64,000 nt of DNA from Bacteroidota bacterium (GCA_021789975.1 JAJYIT010000001.1:76247-140246); one strand, 5' to 3'. Numbered from the stretch's first letter, positions 25,441 through 35,585 are shown. The notes: generated by a model from the letters alone, not told the origin. Numbers and translations: made by a program.

Positions 25441-26357
25441 TGATGGTTTACCACCAACCTGTGTTGCTGAAAGAGAGTGTGGATTTCTTGGTCACTGATC
25501 TGGGTGGGACTTACATAGACGCAACCTTCGGAGGCGGAGGTCACACGAGGGAACTGCTGGCTAGAATCAGTGCGGGATCCCGCGTATTTGCGTTCGACGT
25601 CGATGAAAACTCGGAGACCATTGCGAACGGTCTTGCTTTGCGTGAAAACAGGCTGCATTTCGTTCGGGACAACTTCGCAAACCTACGCGAAGTCTTACAG
25701 CAAAAAGGCATAAGCTCCATTAACGGCGCTCTGTTCGACCTCGGCGTTTCATCCCATCAGTTTGATTATGAGCCGGGATTCAGCTACAGGCGTGAGGAGA
25801 GACTGGACCTTCGTATGGACAGGCGTTTACGGGTATCAGCCTACGACATTGTAAATACATACGACACTGAGCGACTCGCAGATGTCTTCTTCAAGTATGG
25901 AGAAGAGCCGAGATCGCGATCTCTGGCAAACGCGATAGTCAAACAGAGGGCGAAGGGAAAATTCGATACAACTATACAGCTTGCCGATTTGGTGAATAGG
26001 ATATGCGGCCACTCTGTCAAAAGTCTGTCCAGGATTTTTCAGGCAATAAGAATCGAAGTGAACGGCGAACTCCAGTCGCTTTCCGACGGACTTGACGCAG
26101 CGATAAACCTGCTCCTGCGCGGCGGGAGGATAGTAGTACTAACGTACCACTCGCTTGAAGACCGCATAGTCAAAGAAAAGTTCAAGTACGAGTCTGCTTC
26201 CTGCGTCTGTCCACCGAGCTCTATTATATGTACATGTGGTAAGGTTGCAAGGATTAAAGTCATAACTCGGAAGCCGGTCGTCCCGACGGCAAAAGAAGCC
26301 ATAGAGAATCGAAGATCCAGGAGTGCCAAGCTTAGGGTCGCGGAAAAAGTTGTATGA
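25440..26357 (+). CDS. rsmH: 16S rRNA (cytosine1402-N4)-methyltransferase RsmH
   Basis: A 305-residue SAM-dependent methyltransferase (MraW). VYHQPVLLKESVDFLV at the start, the SAM-binding DATFGGGGHTRELLAR near 30-45, the GALFDLGVSSHQFD segment near 99-112, and RGGRIVVLTYHSLEDRIVK all match the family. The C-terminal Cys-rich SASCVCPPSSIICTCGK replaces the usual short PxxLPxC segment, a small oddity. Starts in the mraZ stop (TAATG) and overlaps ftsL by 4 bp. Confidence 0.97.
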   Translation: MMVYHQPVLLKESVDFLVTDLGGTYIDATFGGGGHTRELLARISAGSRVFAFDVDENSETIANGLALRENRLHFVRDNFANLREVLQQKGISSINGALFDLGVSSHQFDYEPGFSYRREERLDLRMDRRLRVSAYDIVNTYDTERLADVFFKYGEEPRSRSLANAIVKQRAKGKFDTTIQLADLVNRICGHSVKSLSRIFQAIRIEVNGELQSLSDGLDAAINLLLRGGRIVVLTYHSLEDRIVKEKFKYESASCVCPPSSIICTCGKVARIKVITRKPVVPTAKEAIENRRSRSAKLRVAEKVV

Positions 26358-26725
26358 CTGCAAAGAAGGAGCCTCTGCAGGGAAAGTCCGCAACCGTTAA
26401 GCGAACACCGTTATCGGTTTCGAAGTTTATTCTGCTCCTTGCAGGCGTTGTCGCGGTGCTTCTGCTCATCGTTAACGACAGCGTCACCGTCGAGAGACTT
26501 GTGACGGAGATAAGTTCGTTGGATTCAACATATAGCAGAACGAAAATCGCAAACGATTCTCTCCAGGCAGAGTTGAAGAAATTGTCAAGTGCTGAACGAA
26601 TAACGCGCATTGCATCTGATAGATTGGGAATGGTATTCAGTGGGCAGACTCTGGACGAAATAGCGATCAACAAGAATAGGTTGGAACGAGCGGAAAGGCA
26701 GGATGCGAGAGACTCGACGAAATAA
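26354..26725 (+). CDS. ftsL: FtsL-like cell division protein
   Basis: A 123-residue single-span protein: basic N terminus, membrane segment at about 24-41, then a coiled coil (SLDSTYSRTKIANDSLQAEL) ending in the RITRIASDRLGMVF motif typical of FtsL-type proteins. It should form the periplasmic FtsQ-FtsL-FtsB complex that activates FtsW-FtsI. Sequence similarity within this family is low, so the call rests on topology and place between rsmH and ftsI. Overlaps both neighbours (4 and 23 bp). Confidence 0.82.
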   Translation: MTAKKEPLQGKSATVKRTPLSVSKFILLLAGVVAVLLLIVNDSVTVERLVTEISSLDSTYSRTKIANDSLQAELKKLSSAERITRIASDRLGMVFSGQTLDEIAINKNRLERAERQDARDSTK

Positions 26726-29006
26726 TCCGGACCGTTTTCAGCGTGGACTTCCGTGGACTACGTCTCGCTCCGATGATGCAGCTATTGAGGAGAAAAAGCC
26801 CGACCTTGAAATGAAACGGGCCGTCAACTACAAGGGACGCCTTGGATTCCTTCGGGCATTGTTTGTAATACTTGCCGCTGCGGTAGTTGCAAGACTTTTT
26901 GTGGTTCAAGTTGTAGAAGGCCATCACTACCATGTGGTCGCACAGGATCAATACCAAAGTCGGGTAACCCTGAAAGCTTCGCGCGGGATGATCTTTGACA
27001 GGAACGGAAGCCTGATGGTTTCCAACATATACGGTTACTCTTATGCCGCCGATCCGCAGCTCCTAAACACAGCAAGCAAGACACTCATAGCAGGGAAATT
27101 TTCCGGGGCATTTGGAATCCCTGAGTCGTTCTTCCTAAGAAAGCTCAATGAGAAATCACAGTTTGTGTGGCTTGAGAGGGACATTGAACCGGGCCAGGCG
27201 GCAGCTCTTCAGAACCTTAATGTTTACGGACTCATCAGGCTCCAGGATCAGCAGAGGCTTTACCCATATGGTCAGGTAGCAGGTCAGGTGCTTGGGTTCA
27301 CAAATGTGGACGGTAGGGGAGCAAGCGGAGTAGAAATGGAGTTCGACACCCTTCTCGCCGGCAAAAACGGTTACGAGGTAATGCAACTCGATGGAGCCGG
27401 CAGGCGAATGCCGTCTGTCGATTATCCAAGGGTCAGGCCGGTGCCCGGCGACAACGTCCGATTAACCTTGGATCTAAGCATCCAGCAAATCGTCGAGCAG
27501 GAACTTGCTGCAGGTGTGGCGAAGGCGCAGGCAAAAGATGGAACGGCGGTTTTCATCAATCCGAACACCGGAGAGATACTCGCTATGGCAGATTATCCGC
27601 CATTCGATCCGGGAAACTACGACCAGTACCCAATCGCCGACTCGCGAAACAGGGCTATCACAGATGTGTTTGAACCGGGTTCCACCTTCAAGGTGGTAAC
27701 CGCCTCTGCTGCTCTTGAAGAAGGAATCGAAACCCCTTCTGATATGATTTACACGGACAATGGCAGGTACCCGTTGTACGGCAGAATCATTCAAGACTAT
27801 ATGCCGCAGGGATGGATAAGCTTCCGGCGTGCAATTGAGACATCGAGCGACATTGCCTTCTCGAAAATAGGTCAGAAGATCGGGGCCGATAGGTACTACA
27901 GATATGCAAGAGACTTCGGTTTTGGTGAACCGACAGGTATAGCATTGCCGGGTGAAGTACCGGGAGTGCTATACAAGCCTTATCAGTGGTCGAAGCTCTC
28001 GCTGCCTTTCATGGCATTCGGCTACGGCGTCATGGTAACGACACTTCAGATGGCGCAGGCTTACGGCGCAATTGCCAATGGCGGGACACTCATGATGCCT
28101 TACATAATTGACGAAATCACCGCCCCCGACGGAAAAGTCATTTTTCAGAATCGGCCGACACCTATACGCCGCGTAGTCACAAAAGACGTTTCTCAGACCT
28201 TGAGCGGGCTTTTGGTTGATGTTGTGGAACATGGTACGGGTGTCTATGCGAAGCTGCCGAATTTGTTAATAGCGGGAAAAACCGGGACTGCTGAGAAGCT
28301 CGTTGATGGAAAGTATTCGAAGAAGTTCTATCACGCATCATTTGCCGGCTTCTTCCCAGTACCGAATCCCCAGATCGTAGGCTATATAATGATCGACTCG
28401 CCAACCAACGGGTACACGGGCGGCATGGTCGCAGCACCTGTCTTCAAAAGAATTGCCGAGCGCATTTACGGTATCATACAGCGGAGGACAACTCAAAATT
28501 CGCTGAACAATCTTGAGCTGGCATCCGATGATGAGGCCCATGTGAAGTCCTCCACTGTTTCTAACGTTTCCGCAGGAACTGAAGTCGGGTCACCCTCCAA
28601 CGAGAGCGTGCATACTCCTATTAGAGTCCCTGATGTGTTGTTTCTCGATCGTGGTTCCGCCGAGACAATTCTTAATGAGTTTGGATTTAATGCGTCGGGA
28701 GACGGGGGCAAGGGTTTCATAGTGACAAGTGAGAAACCAACTGTCGGTTCTTTGTTATCAAAAGGCGAAACCGTGCATCTGACCATGCAGGATGCAAAGC
28801 TGATAACCCGGATGCCGGATTTCAGGGGAGGAAGTGTTCGTAAGGCTACGAGCTTCCTGCTTTCAGCCGGAATCCCATTCCAGATATCGGGTAGCGGGCG
28901 CATAGTCAGCCAGATTCCGAACCCGGGGGATCCTGTAGATAAGAAGGCGACTGTAAAAATAACCTGTTCAGGCGGCGAAGTTAATTTGTCGGAGCTCTAT
29001 AAATGA
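26703..29006 (+). CDS. ftsI: Division-specific penicillin-binding protein (PBP3/FtsI) with PASTA repeats
   Basis: A 767-residue transpeptidase that crosslinks septal peptidoglycan. Membrane span near 47-66, dimerisation/pedestal domain with ASRGMIFDRNG near 90-101, then transpeptidase motifs STFK (Ser327 catalytic, Lys330), SSD (381-383) and KTG (526-528). Two PASTA repeats fill the last 130 residues (starting near RVPDVLFLDRGSAETIL and RMPDFRGGSVRKATSFL). E. coli FtsI has none; PASTA tails on this protein are common in Bacteroidota relatives and Gram-positives. Longer than E. coli FtsI (588) for that reason. Ends within the ATGA overlap with murE. Confidence 0.95.
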   Translation: MRETRRNNPDRFQRGLPWTTSRSDDAAIEEKKPDLEMKRAVNYKGRLGFLRALFVILAAAVVARLFVVQVVEGHHYHVVAQDQYQSRVTLKASRGMIFDRNGSLMVSNIYGYSYAADPQLLNTASKTLIAGKFSGAFGIPESFFLRKLNEKSQFVWLERDIEPGQAAALQNLNVYGLIRLQDQQRLYPYGQVAGQVLGFTNVDGRGASGVEMEFDTLLAGKNGYEVMQLDGAGRRMPSVDYPRVRPVPGDNVRLTLDLSIQQIVEQELAAGVAKAQAKDGTAVFINPNTGEILAMADYPPFDPGNYDQYPIADSRNRAITDVFEPGSTFKVVTASAALEEGIETPSDMIYTDNGRYPLYGRIIQDYMPQGWISFRRAIETSSDIAFSKIGQKIGADRYYRYARDFGFGEPTGIALPGEVPGVLYKPYQWSKLSLPFMAFGYGVMVTTLQMAQAYGAIANGGTLMMPYIIDEITAPDGKVIFQNRPTPIRRVVTKDVSQTLSGLLVDVVEHGTGVYAKLPNLLIAGKTGTAEKLVDGKYSKKFYHASFAGFFPVPNPQIVGYIMIDSPTNGYTGGMVAAPVFKRIAERIYGIIQRRTTQNSLNNLELASDDEAHVKSSTVSNVSAGTEVGSPSNESVHTPIRVPDVLFLDRGSAETILNEFGFNASGDGGKGFIVTSEKPTVGSLLSKGETVHLTMQDAKLITRMPDFRGGSVRKATSFLLSAGIPFQISGSGRIVSQIPNPGDPVDKKATVKITCSGGEVNLSELYK

Positions 29007-30496
29007 AACTCGCCGATATTTTGAAAGATATTCCCGCGGTGGATATTCTGGGTGATGTCGACAGAGAAATTACTGAGGTTGTTTATGATTCCCGGAAGGT
29101 AAAAGATAATTCGTTGTTCGTGGCGCTGAGTGGAACGCAGCTCGATGGGCACCGCTTCATTATTGACGCGATAGGGAGCGGCGCGGGGGCGGTCGCTCTG
29201 GAAGATGATAGCATAGTTCCCGATGAATATTTCACATCGCACAACACAACCAAGCTCCATTTTCAAAGTACAAGGCGCGCAATGGCGCTGATGGCTGCGA
29301 ATTTGTTCGGCCATCCGTCGGAACACATGAAGCTCGTCGGGATCACGGGGACCAATGGTAAAACAACCAGTACGTATCTCGTCAAATCGGTTTTGGAGTC
29401 AGGAGGCGGCAAGGTTCTCCTGATCGGCACTATCGAGTACATCCTGGGTGACACGGTGCTTCAGACAGCGACTCATACTACACCGGAGTCTCTCGATCTT
29501 CAAAGACTAATGGCCTCTGCCTTGGCGGATGGCGCCAGCTCTACCGTGATGGAGGTTTCCTCTCACGCGCTCGCCATGAACAGGGTCTACGGCATACCTT
29601 TCAAGGCGGCGGTTTTCACGAATCTTACGCAGGATCATCTCGATTTCCATTTGACGATGGAAGAATATTTCAAGGCGAAGAAGATACTTTTTGATTCACT
29701 CTCTCCCGAAAGCTTTGCGATTGTAAACATAGATGACGAGTATGGCAAACGAATTGTCGCTGACACCAGGGCAAAAAAGGTCTACTACGGCTTCAGGGAC
29801 GACGCAGAGTTTAGGGTTGTCCGTTCAATATCTACGGATCAGGGCACACTTTTAGACATCAGATACGGTGGGAATGACTTCCGCGTGGATTCGGCGCTTG
29901 TCGGGAAGTTCAACGCCTACAATCTGACGGGAAGCTTCGCCGTAGGCGTCATGCTGGGATGCGATCCGGCCGTTGCTGCTGAGTCACTGGGGCGAGTGAA
30001 AAACATAAAGGGACGGTTCGAGAGACTAGATTCGGGAAAAGGCTTCCTGGTCATTATCGATTATGCGCACAGTCCTGACTCACTCCAGAAAACCCTGCAA
30101 GCAGCACGAGAGTTGCTCTATGAGTCAGGGAAAGGAGGAAGACTGATTAACGTCTTCGGGTGCGGCGGGAACCGCGACAAGACTAAGAGACCCAGAATGG
30201 GGAAAATATCCGAGGATCTGAGCGATCTGACCATAGTCACTTCAGACAATCCACGCTTTGAGGACCCTGCAGCGATAGTAGATGAAATAATGAAAGGTAT
30301 GACACTACAACCTGACAAAGTCTTCCGCATCGTAGACAGGCGTGAAGCGATAGTCGCCGGGCTTAAACTTGCCCGACCGGACGACATTGTCGTTATCGCG
30401 GGAAAAGGACATGAGAATTACCAGGACATAAAAGGAGTCAGGCGCCATTTCGATGATCGCGAAGAAGTAGAGAAGGAACTCGGGCTGAAAAATTGA
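29003..30496 (+). CDS. murE: UDP-MurNAc-L-Ala-D-Glu:meso-diaminopimelate ligase
   Basis: A 497-residue cytoplasmic Mur ligase adding the third residue of the stem peptide. ATP-binding loop GITGTNGKTTS near 112-122, NLTQDHLDFH in the central domain, IIDYAHSPDSL, and the specificity motif DNPR at 415-418. DNPR binds meso-diaminopimelate, so the wall is DAP type; lysine-adding MurE has a different motif. Length normal. Overlaps ftsI by ATGA and murF by TTGA. Confidence 0.97.
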   Translation: MKLADILKDIPAVDILGDVDREITEVVYDSRKVKDNSLFVALSGTQLDGHRFIIDAIGSGAGAVALEDDSIVPDEYFTSHNTTKLHFQSTRRAMALMAANLFGHPSEHMKLVGITGTNGKTTSTYLVKSVLESGGGKVLLIGTIEYILGDTVLQTATHTTPESLDLQRLMASALADGASSTVMEVSSHALAMNRVYGIPFKAAVFTNLTQDHLDFHLTMEEYFKAKKILFDSLSPESFAIVNIDDEYGKRIVADTRAKKVYYGFRDDAEFRVVRSISTDQGTLLDIRYGGNDFRVDSALVGKFNAYNLTGSFAVGVMLGCDPAVAAESLGRVKNIKGRFERLDSGKGFLVIIDYAHSPDSLQKTLQAARELLYESGKGGRLINVFGCGGNRDKTKRPRMGKISEDLSDLTIVTSDNPRFEDPAAIVDEIMKGMTLQPDKVFRIVDRREAIVAGLKLARPDDIVVIAGKGHENYQDIKGVRRHFDDREEVEKELGLKN

Positions 30497-31896
30497 TAAC
30501 GATTGACCAGATACGAGCCGTGAAGGATGCCGAATTCCTAAACCTCAGGTTTACATCCGCAAGAAGTGTGTGCACGGATTCGAGACGAGTCTCGCGAGGT
30601 CAGATCTTTTTTGCACTGAGGGGAGAAAGATATGACGGTCATAGTTTTGTCGCCGAAGCGATTCAGAAAGGTGCAGCTTGCGCGGTCGTTGATCGGAAAT
30701 GGCGAAGGGAGAACAAGGCTGTTACGGAGGTATTCCCCCTGATCGTAGTCCATGATACAACTTATGCTCTTGGAGAGCTTGGACGGATCTATCGGCAAAC
30801 GTTCGACATACCTGTGATCGCGGTCGGTGGGTCAAATGGAAAGACTACAACGAAAGAGATGATCGCGAAGGTACTCAGCAAAAAGCTTAGAGTCTTGAAA
30901 ACCGCCGGCAATTTCAACAACCAGATTGGAGTTCCGCTTACACTGTTTCAGTTGAGAGAGCAGACTGAGGCTGCAGTCATCGAGATAGGTACCAATCACT
31001 TTGGCGAGATACGTCGCCTCTGCGAAGTTGCCCAACCGACCGCCGGAGTTATAACGAACATAGGAAGCGAGCACCTTGCGTTCTTTAGGAGCATTTCGGG
31101 AGTTGAAAAAGAAGAGGGAGATCTCTTTGAGTATCTGAGAAAGCACCGGGGAACCGCGTTTGTTAATACCGATGATCCGAATGTTTTGTACAGGGGGAAA
31201 TCGTTAAAGAGAAAATTCAGCTATGGTTTCGGAGCCGGCAGGTCTTCCCGGAAAGGCCTGTTCGGAAAGATCCTTGGATTTGACTCCCATGGTTGTGCGG
31301 TCTTTGAGCTGGAGTTCGACGGTGAGAAAGAGACAGTGCACTTGAGGGTGCCGGGAATTCACGGCGCGTGGAATGCACTGGCCGCTGCGGCAGTCGGATT
31401 CCATTTCGGGCTTTCTCAGCGGCAGGTGAAGAAGGGGCTAGAGTCTTATCGGTCTTTCGAAAAAAGAATGCAGATCGTACAGGCAGGCGGAGTGAAAATC
31501 TTAAACGATACATATAACTCAAATCCGGAATCCACAATCGCGGCGCTTCGATGGTTATCTACCGTACGCTCTTCTGGCAGAAAGATTGCAGTCCTGGCAG
31601 ACATGCTCGAGCTTGGAAGATCATCCGAGAGGGAACATCGCCGGGTTGGAAAGGAAATTGATCGACGAAAGGTAGACAATCTTTTTACCTTTGGAAAACT
31701 TGCATCTGAGTTTGTTAAAGGTGCCGACAGCGATGTGAATTCTCAGTCATTCCAGAATAAAGAGGACCTTTGCGATGTGCTTGTGAATACAGTTGCTGCC
31801 GGAGATGTCGTGTTGGTAAAGGGATCTCGCGGCATGAAAATGGAGGAGGTTGTCAGTGAGCTGGCACGAAGACTTGAAGCGAAAGAGATCGGCTGA
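30493..31896 (+). CDS. murF: UDP-MurNAc-tripeptide:D-Ala-D-Ala ligase
   Basis: A 467-residue Mur ligase that completes the pentapeptide. Visible: VCTDSRRVSRGQIFFALRGERYDGHSF-type N-terminal domain, ATP-binding GGSNGKTTTKEMI near 115-127, EIGTNHFGEI, NDTYNSNPESTIAAL and LADMLELG. The start is TTG inside the murE stop codon (TTGA); no ATG or GTG gives a full-length N-terminal domain, so coupling to murE translation probably sets its level. Confidence 0.95.
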   Translation: MITIDQIRAVKDAEFLNLRFTSARSVCTDSRRVSRGQIFFALRGERYDGHSFVAEAIQKGAACAVVDRKWRRENKAVTEVFPLIVVHDTTYALGELGRIYRQTFDIPVIAVGGSNGKTTTKEMIAKVLSKKLRVLKTAGNFNNQIGVPLTLFQLREQTEAAVIEIGTNHFGEIRRLCEVAQPTAGVITNIGSEHLAFFRSISGVEKEEGDLFEYLRKHRGTAFVNTDDPNVLYRGKSLKRKFSYGFGAGRSSRKGLFGKILGFDSHGCAVFELEFDGEKETVHLRVPGIHGAWNALAAAAVGFHFGLSQRQVKKGLESYRSFEKRMQIVQAGGVKILNDTYNSNPESTIAALRWLSTVRSSGRKIAVLADMLELGRSSEREHRRVGKEIDRRKVDNLFTFGKLASEFVKGADSDVNSQSFQNKEDLCDVLVNTVAAGDVVLVKGSRGMKMEEVVSELARRLEAKEIG

Positions 31897-33005
31897 TGCT
31901 GTACTATCTTTTTGATCTGATGGAAAGGTTATATCATCCGCCGGGGTTCGGAGTTTTTAGGTATATCACGTTCCGGTCTGCGCTTGCCGCTCTTACCGCG
32001 CTCTTCATCAGCTTCGTAATCGGGCCGCTGGTCATCAAACAGCTTCATAAGCACCAGATCGGCGAGCAGGCTAAAGTCGAAGGGCCAAAGTCGCATCTTA
32101 CAAAAGCAGGCACACCGACGATGGGTGGCCTCATCGTACTGGGGGCAATTCTTATCCCGATGCTTCTTTGGGGGGACATGACAAACCCGTATGTCCTTCT
32201 AATGCTTCTACTCACGGTTTGGCTTGGAGCGCTCGGATTCTTGGACGATTATTTGAAGGTTATCAAGAAGAAGAGGAAAGGTCTCATTGCCCGTTACAAG
32301 TTGATCGGACAAATCGGGATTGGCCTCATTGTCGGAGGTACTCTTTATTTCTTGCCCGAGCTGCGTCCCTTCAACTCTCTGACTACAGTACCTTTTATCA
32401 AGAATGTGAATTTCGATTATTCCTATTTCTACATACCTGTTGTGATTTTCGTGATTACGGCAACATCAAATGCGGTGAACCTGACAGACGGTCTTGACGG
32501 CCTCGCAATCGGGACAGTCGGAATCACTGCCCTCGCGCTGGGGATCATGAGTTACATAACCGGGAACATCGATTTCAGCAGGTACTTGGATATTGTTTAC
32601 CTGAGAGGCACGGGTGAGCTATCCGTCTATTGTACGGCTCTTCTAGGTGCCTCGCTCGGGTTTCTTTGGTACAATGCTTATCCAGCGCAGGTGTTTATGG
32701 GCGATACCGGCTCGCTTGCACTCGGTGGTGCAATCGCGGGTATTTCACTCATGATCAAGAAGGAGCTGGTACTGCCGATTCTCGGCGGTATATTCCTGGC
32801 TGAAGAACTTTCGGTCATAGTTCAAGTTCTCTATTTCAAGTACACCAAAAAGAAGTATGGTGAAGGCAAACGTTTGTTCAGGATGGCGCCGCTCCATCAT
32901 CACTTTGAACTTGACGGGATACCTGAGCCAAAAATAGTCGCTCGATTTTATATCGTAGGGATTCTTCTCGCAATCTTAAGTCTGACTACTTTCAAGGTGA
33001 GATGA
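31896..33005 (+). CDS. mraY: Phospho-MurNAc-pentapeptide transferase MraY
   Basis: A 369-residue polytopic enzyme that makes lipid I from UDP-MurNAc-pentapeptide and undecaprenyl phosphate. Family motifs: KAGTPTMGGL near 69-78, LGFLDDYLK near 110-118 (catalytic Asp pair), NAVNLTDGLDGLAIG near 196-210, FMGDTGSLALGG near 267-278 and MAPLHHHFEL near 329-338. Ten hydrophobic segments. Start overlaps the murF stop (TGATG). Confidence 0.97.
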   Translation: MLYYLFDLMERLYHPPGFGVFRYITFRSALAALTALFISFVIGPLVIKQLHKHQIGEQAKVEGPKSHLTKAGTPTMGGLIVLGAILIPMLLWGDMTNPYVLLMLLLTVWLGALGFLDDYLKVIKKKRKGLIARYKLIGQIGIGLIVGGTLYFLPELRPFNSLTTVPFIKNVNFDYSYFYIPVVIFVITATSNAVNLTDGLDGLAIGTVGITALALGIMSYITGNIDFSRYLDIVYLRGTGELSVYCTALLGASLGFLWYNAYPAQVFMGDTGSLALGGAIAGISLMIKKELVLPILGGIFLAEELSVIVQVLYFKYTKKKYGEGKRLFRMAPLHHHFELDGIPEPKIVARFYIVGILLAILSLTTFKVR

Positions 33006-33009
33006 TTTG

Positions 33010-34362
33010 ATGGTCCCGGTGAAGATAGAATCGGCAAGGATATCGATCCTCGGCGCGGCGCGGAGCGGGATAGCCGCGGCCGGGCTGTTGAAATCCAAAG
33101 GAGCAGTTGTATTTGTCAGCGACAATAAGCGTCGCGAGGAAGCGGCAGACGAGATTTCTGCACTCGAAAAACTTGGCGTCCCGTTCGAATTCGGCGCACA
33201 CAGTGACCGTGTTTTCGATGCAGACTTTATTGTGATAAGCCCCGGAGTCCCGTCAAGTTCGGCAGTTGTCTTGCATGCCGTAAAACTTGGGTTGAGTATT
33301 TATAGCGAAGTTGAAGTTGCATCCTGGTTCTGTCGCGCACCGATAGTTGCAATCACAGGTTCCAACGGCAAGACCACCACGACTACACTTATCGGAAAGA
33401 TCTTACAGAATGCCGGAAGAAGGACTATTGTGGCAGGGAACATCGGGCCCCCGATATCTGACTTCGTGCTCGATGCAGACAAGGCTTCCGTAGTTGTCGC
33501 CGAGGTGTCAAGTTTTCAGCTTGACTATATTGACACATTTAAACCAACGGTTGCAGTTCTTCTGAATATTACTCCGGACCATTTGGACCGATACGGGACC
33601 TTCGAAGCCTACATGGATTCGAAGTTCAGAATTTTCATGAACCAGGATCCGGATGATTGCGCAGTTTACAATTTTGATGACGAAGCGGTGAATTCATACT
33701 GCAGAGGACTGAAATCGGAGCTTCTTCCTTTCAGTGTCAAGAACAGGATGGGTGCAGGTGCGTTTGCCGAAGGTGGAAAAGTCTACCTCGTAGAAAACGG
33801 TGCACCGGTTTTTCTAATAGATTCGAAAGACATAAGAATTCCCGGAGTACACAATCTCTACAATTCACTTGCTGCATCGCTTGCAGCATGGCGGCTCGGA
33901 GTGGGCAAGGAAGTGATAGCCGAAACTCTTCGCGAATTTCCAGGCGTCGAGCATCGACTTGAACCGGTCCGCGAGTTGAACAGTGTAAGATATGTCAATG
34001 ATTCGAAAGCCACCAACGTCGATGCAGTCTGGTATGCCCTCGGCAGTTTTGACAGTCAGGTTGTTTTGATTGCAGGGGGAAAAGACAAGGGCAATGATTA
34101 CACTTCATTGTTTGAGCTGGTGCGGAAGAAGGTACGTGCGATGGTTCTGATCGGGCAGGCTGCACCCAAAATGCTTCGGGAGTTCTCCGACAAAACCAAA
34201 TGCGTGATGGCTACAAGTCTGGACGATGCGGTGGTGAAAGCCAGAGATGAGGCATTGCCTGGAGATGTTGTCTTGCTTTCTCCGGCGTGTGCGAGTTTTG
34301 ATATGTTTAAGAACTACGAACATCGCGGAAAAGAATTCAAAAGGCTGGTGATGGCGCTTTGA
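33010..34362 (+). CDS. murD: UDP-MurNAc-L-Ala:D-Glu ligase
   Basis: About 450 residues; adds D-glutamate to UDP-MurNAc-L-alanine. N-terminal nucleotide-binding ISILGAARSGIAAAGLL, SPGVPSSSAVV, ATP loop AITGSNGKTTTTTLI near 114-128, NITPDHLDRYGTFEAY and VNDSKATNVDAVWYAL, all standard for MurD. ATG 33010 preferred over TTG 33007. It lies 4 bp after mraY and overlaps ftsW by TTGA. Confidence 0.96.
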   Translation: MVPVKIESARISILGAARSGIAAAGLLKSKGAVVFVSDNKRREEAADEISALEKLGVPFEFGAHSDRVFDADFIVISPGVPSSSAVVLHAVKLGLSIYSEVEVASWFCRAPIVAITGSNGKTTTTTLIGKILQNAGRRTIVAGNIGPPISDFVLDADKASVVVAEVSSFQLDYIDTFKPTVAVLLNITPDHLDRYGTFEAYMDSKFRIFMNQDPDDCAVYNFDDEAVNSYCRGLKSELLPFSVKNRMGAGAFAEGGKVYLVENGAPVFLIDSKDIRIPGVHNLYNSLAASLAAWRLGVGKEVIAETLREFPGVEHRLEPVRELNSVRYVNDSKATNVDAVWYALGSFDSQVVLIAGGKDKGNDYTSLFELVRKKVRAMVLIGQAAPKMLREFSDKTKCVMATSLDDAVVKARDEALPGDVVLLSPACASFDMFKNYEHRGKEFKRLVMAL

Positions 34363-35585
34363 GTGAAGCGACTGCAAATACAGAGATAACTCTATCATCC
34401 GATTCCGATGCTTCGGTTCCCCAGTCCCGGCCCGCCGACAAGATGTTGTTGTTCGCAGTCCTTTCACTGATGTTCATGAGCCTGGTGGTCGTATACAGTG
34501 CGAGTGCTTTCTGGTCCGAGCTGAAATTCCAGAACCCTGCTTATCTTCTCAGGAGCCATCTTTTCAAAGTACTCGTTGGAGTCATCCTCATATTTATACT
34601 GGCGAAAATAGACTATCATAAGTACCAAAGATATTCTCTAATTTTATTGGAGATTTCAGGTGCGCTTCTATTAATCGCAATAGGAGAGCATGTCGTAATA
34701 AAGGGTGCTGCAAGATGGATCCATGCCGGCCCTTTCAGCTTCGAACCGTCTGAGTTTGCAAAGGTTGCAGTATTGATCTTTGTTGCCGCATACCTTGCGG
34801 AGAACGGGGAGAAACTCGGAGATTACCGGAGCCTTTACCGGCCGTTGGCGTGGACGGCGATCATCGCCGCCATCATAATCAAGCAGCCGAACTACTCCAC
34901 GGCATTGATGATCGTCGCTGTAGTAGGTCTACTCTTTTTCCTCGGTGGAGTGAGGAAGAGTCATTTGGCAATATTGGTACTGCTTGCCATTGTGGTTGGA
35001 GCGGCGGTACTCATGATCGAATCATACCGCGTCGCCCGAATGCAGGCATGGCTTCATCACGGAGCGGGAGATTACCAGGTTAGGCAATCCATAATTGGAT
35101 TCGGCAATGGGGGAATATTCGGAGTCGGTCCGGGAAACAGCAAGCAGAGGAACCTCTTTCTCCCGGAGCCATACGGCGATTTCATTTATTCCATCATCGG
35201 CGAAGAATACGGTCTGTGGGGGGCGGTGCTCATCATGCTCATCTTCCTGCTTATCGCCTTCCGCGGTACTGCAATTGCGAAACGGGCGCCGGACAGGTTT
35301 GGATTCTTGATAGCGGGCGGAATAACCAGCATGATCTCGCTGTACGCCTTCATCAACGCCGGAGTGGCGCTGGGCATATTTCCGACCACCGGCCTTCCTA
35401 TGCCGTTTATCAGCTATGGTGGTACGGCAATGATTGTGAATTCAATCTGCATCGGGATCCTTCTCAATATCTCGAAGCAAATCCCGGAGACTGTCTATGC
35501 GCGAGTGCCGAAAGCCGACCGTCAGAAGCTTCTCAAGAAAAAGGGGAAGCGAAGCGATCCTGTTGTCGGGAGGGTATACAACTGA
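34359..35585 (+). CDS. ftsW: Septal peptidoglycan polymerase FtsW
   Basis: A 408-residue SEDS glycosyltransferase working with FtsI. After a polar N-terminal tail of about 28 residues come ten hydrophobic segments. Signature regions: ARWIHAGPFSFEPSEFAKVAVL (includes the conserved PSE), KQPNYSTALMI, AWLHHGAGDYQVRQSIIGFGNGGIFG as two family stretches, and GLPMPFISYGGTAMI near the end. Starts with TTG inside the murD stop (TTGA); the next ATG would lose only the polar tail. Ends within the murG start (TGATG). Confidence 0.95.
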   Translation: MSEATANTEITLSSDSDASVPQSRPADKMLLFAVLSLMFMSLVVVYSASAFWSELKFQNPAYLLRSHLFKVLVGVILIFILAKIDYHKYQRYSLILLEISGALLLIAIGEHVVIKGAARWIHAGPFSFEPSEFAKVAVLIFVAAYLAENGEKLGDYRSLYRPLAWTAIIAAIIIKQPNYSTALMIVAVVGLLFFLGGVRKSHLAILVLLAIVVGAAVLMIESYRVARMQAWLHHGAGDYQVRQSIIGFGNGGIFGVGPGNSKQRNLFLPEPYGDFIYSIIGEEYGLWGAVLIMLIFLLIAFRGTAIAKRAPDRFGFLIAGGITSMISLYAFINAGVALGIFPTTGLPMPFISYGGTAMIVNSICIGILLNISKQIPETVYARVPKADRQKLLKKKGKRSDPVVGRVYN

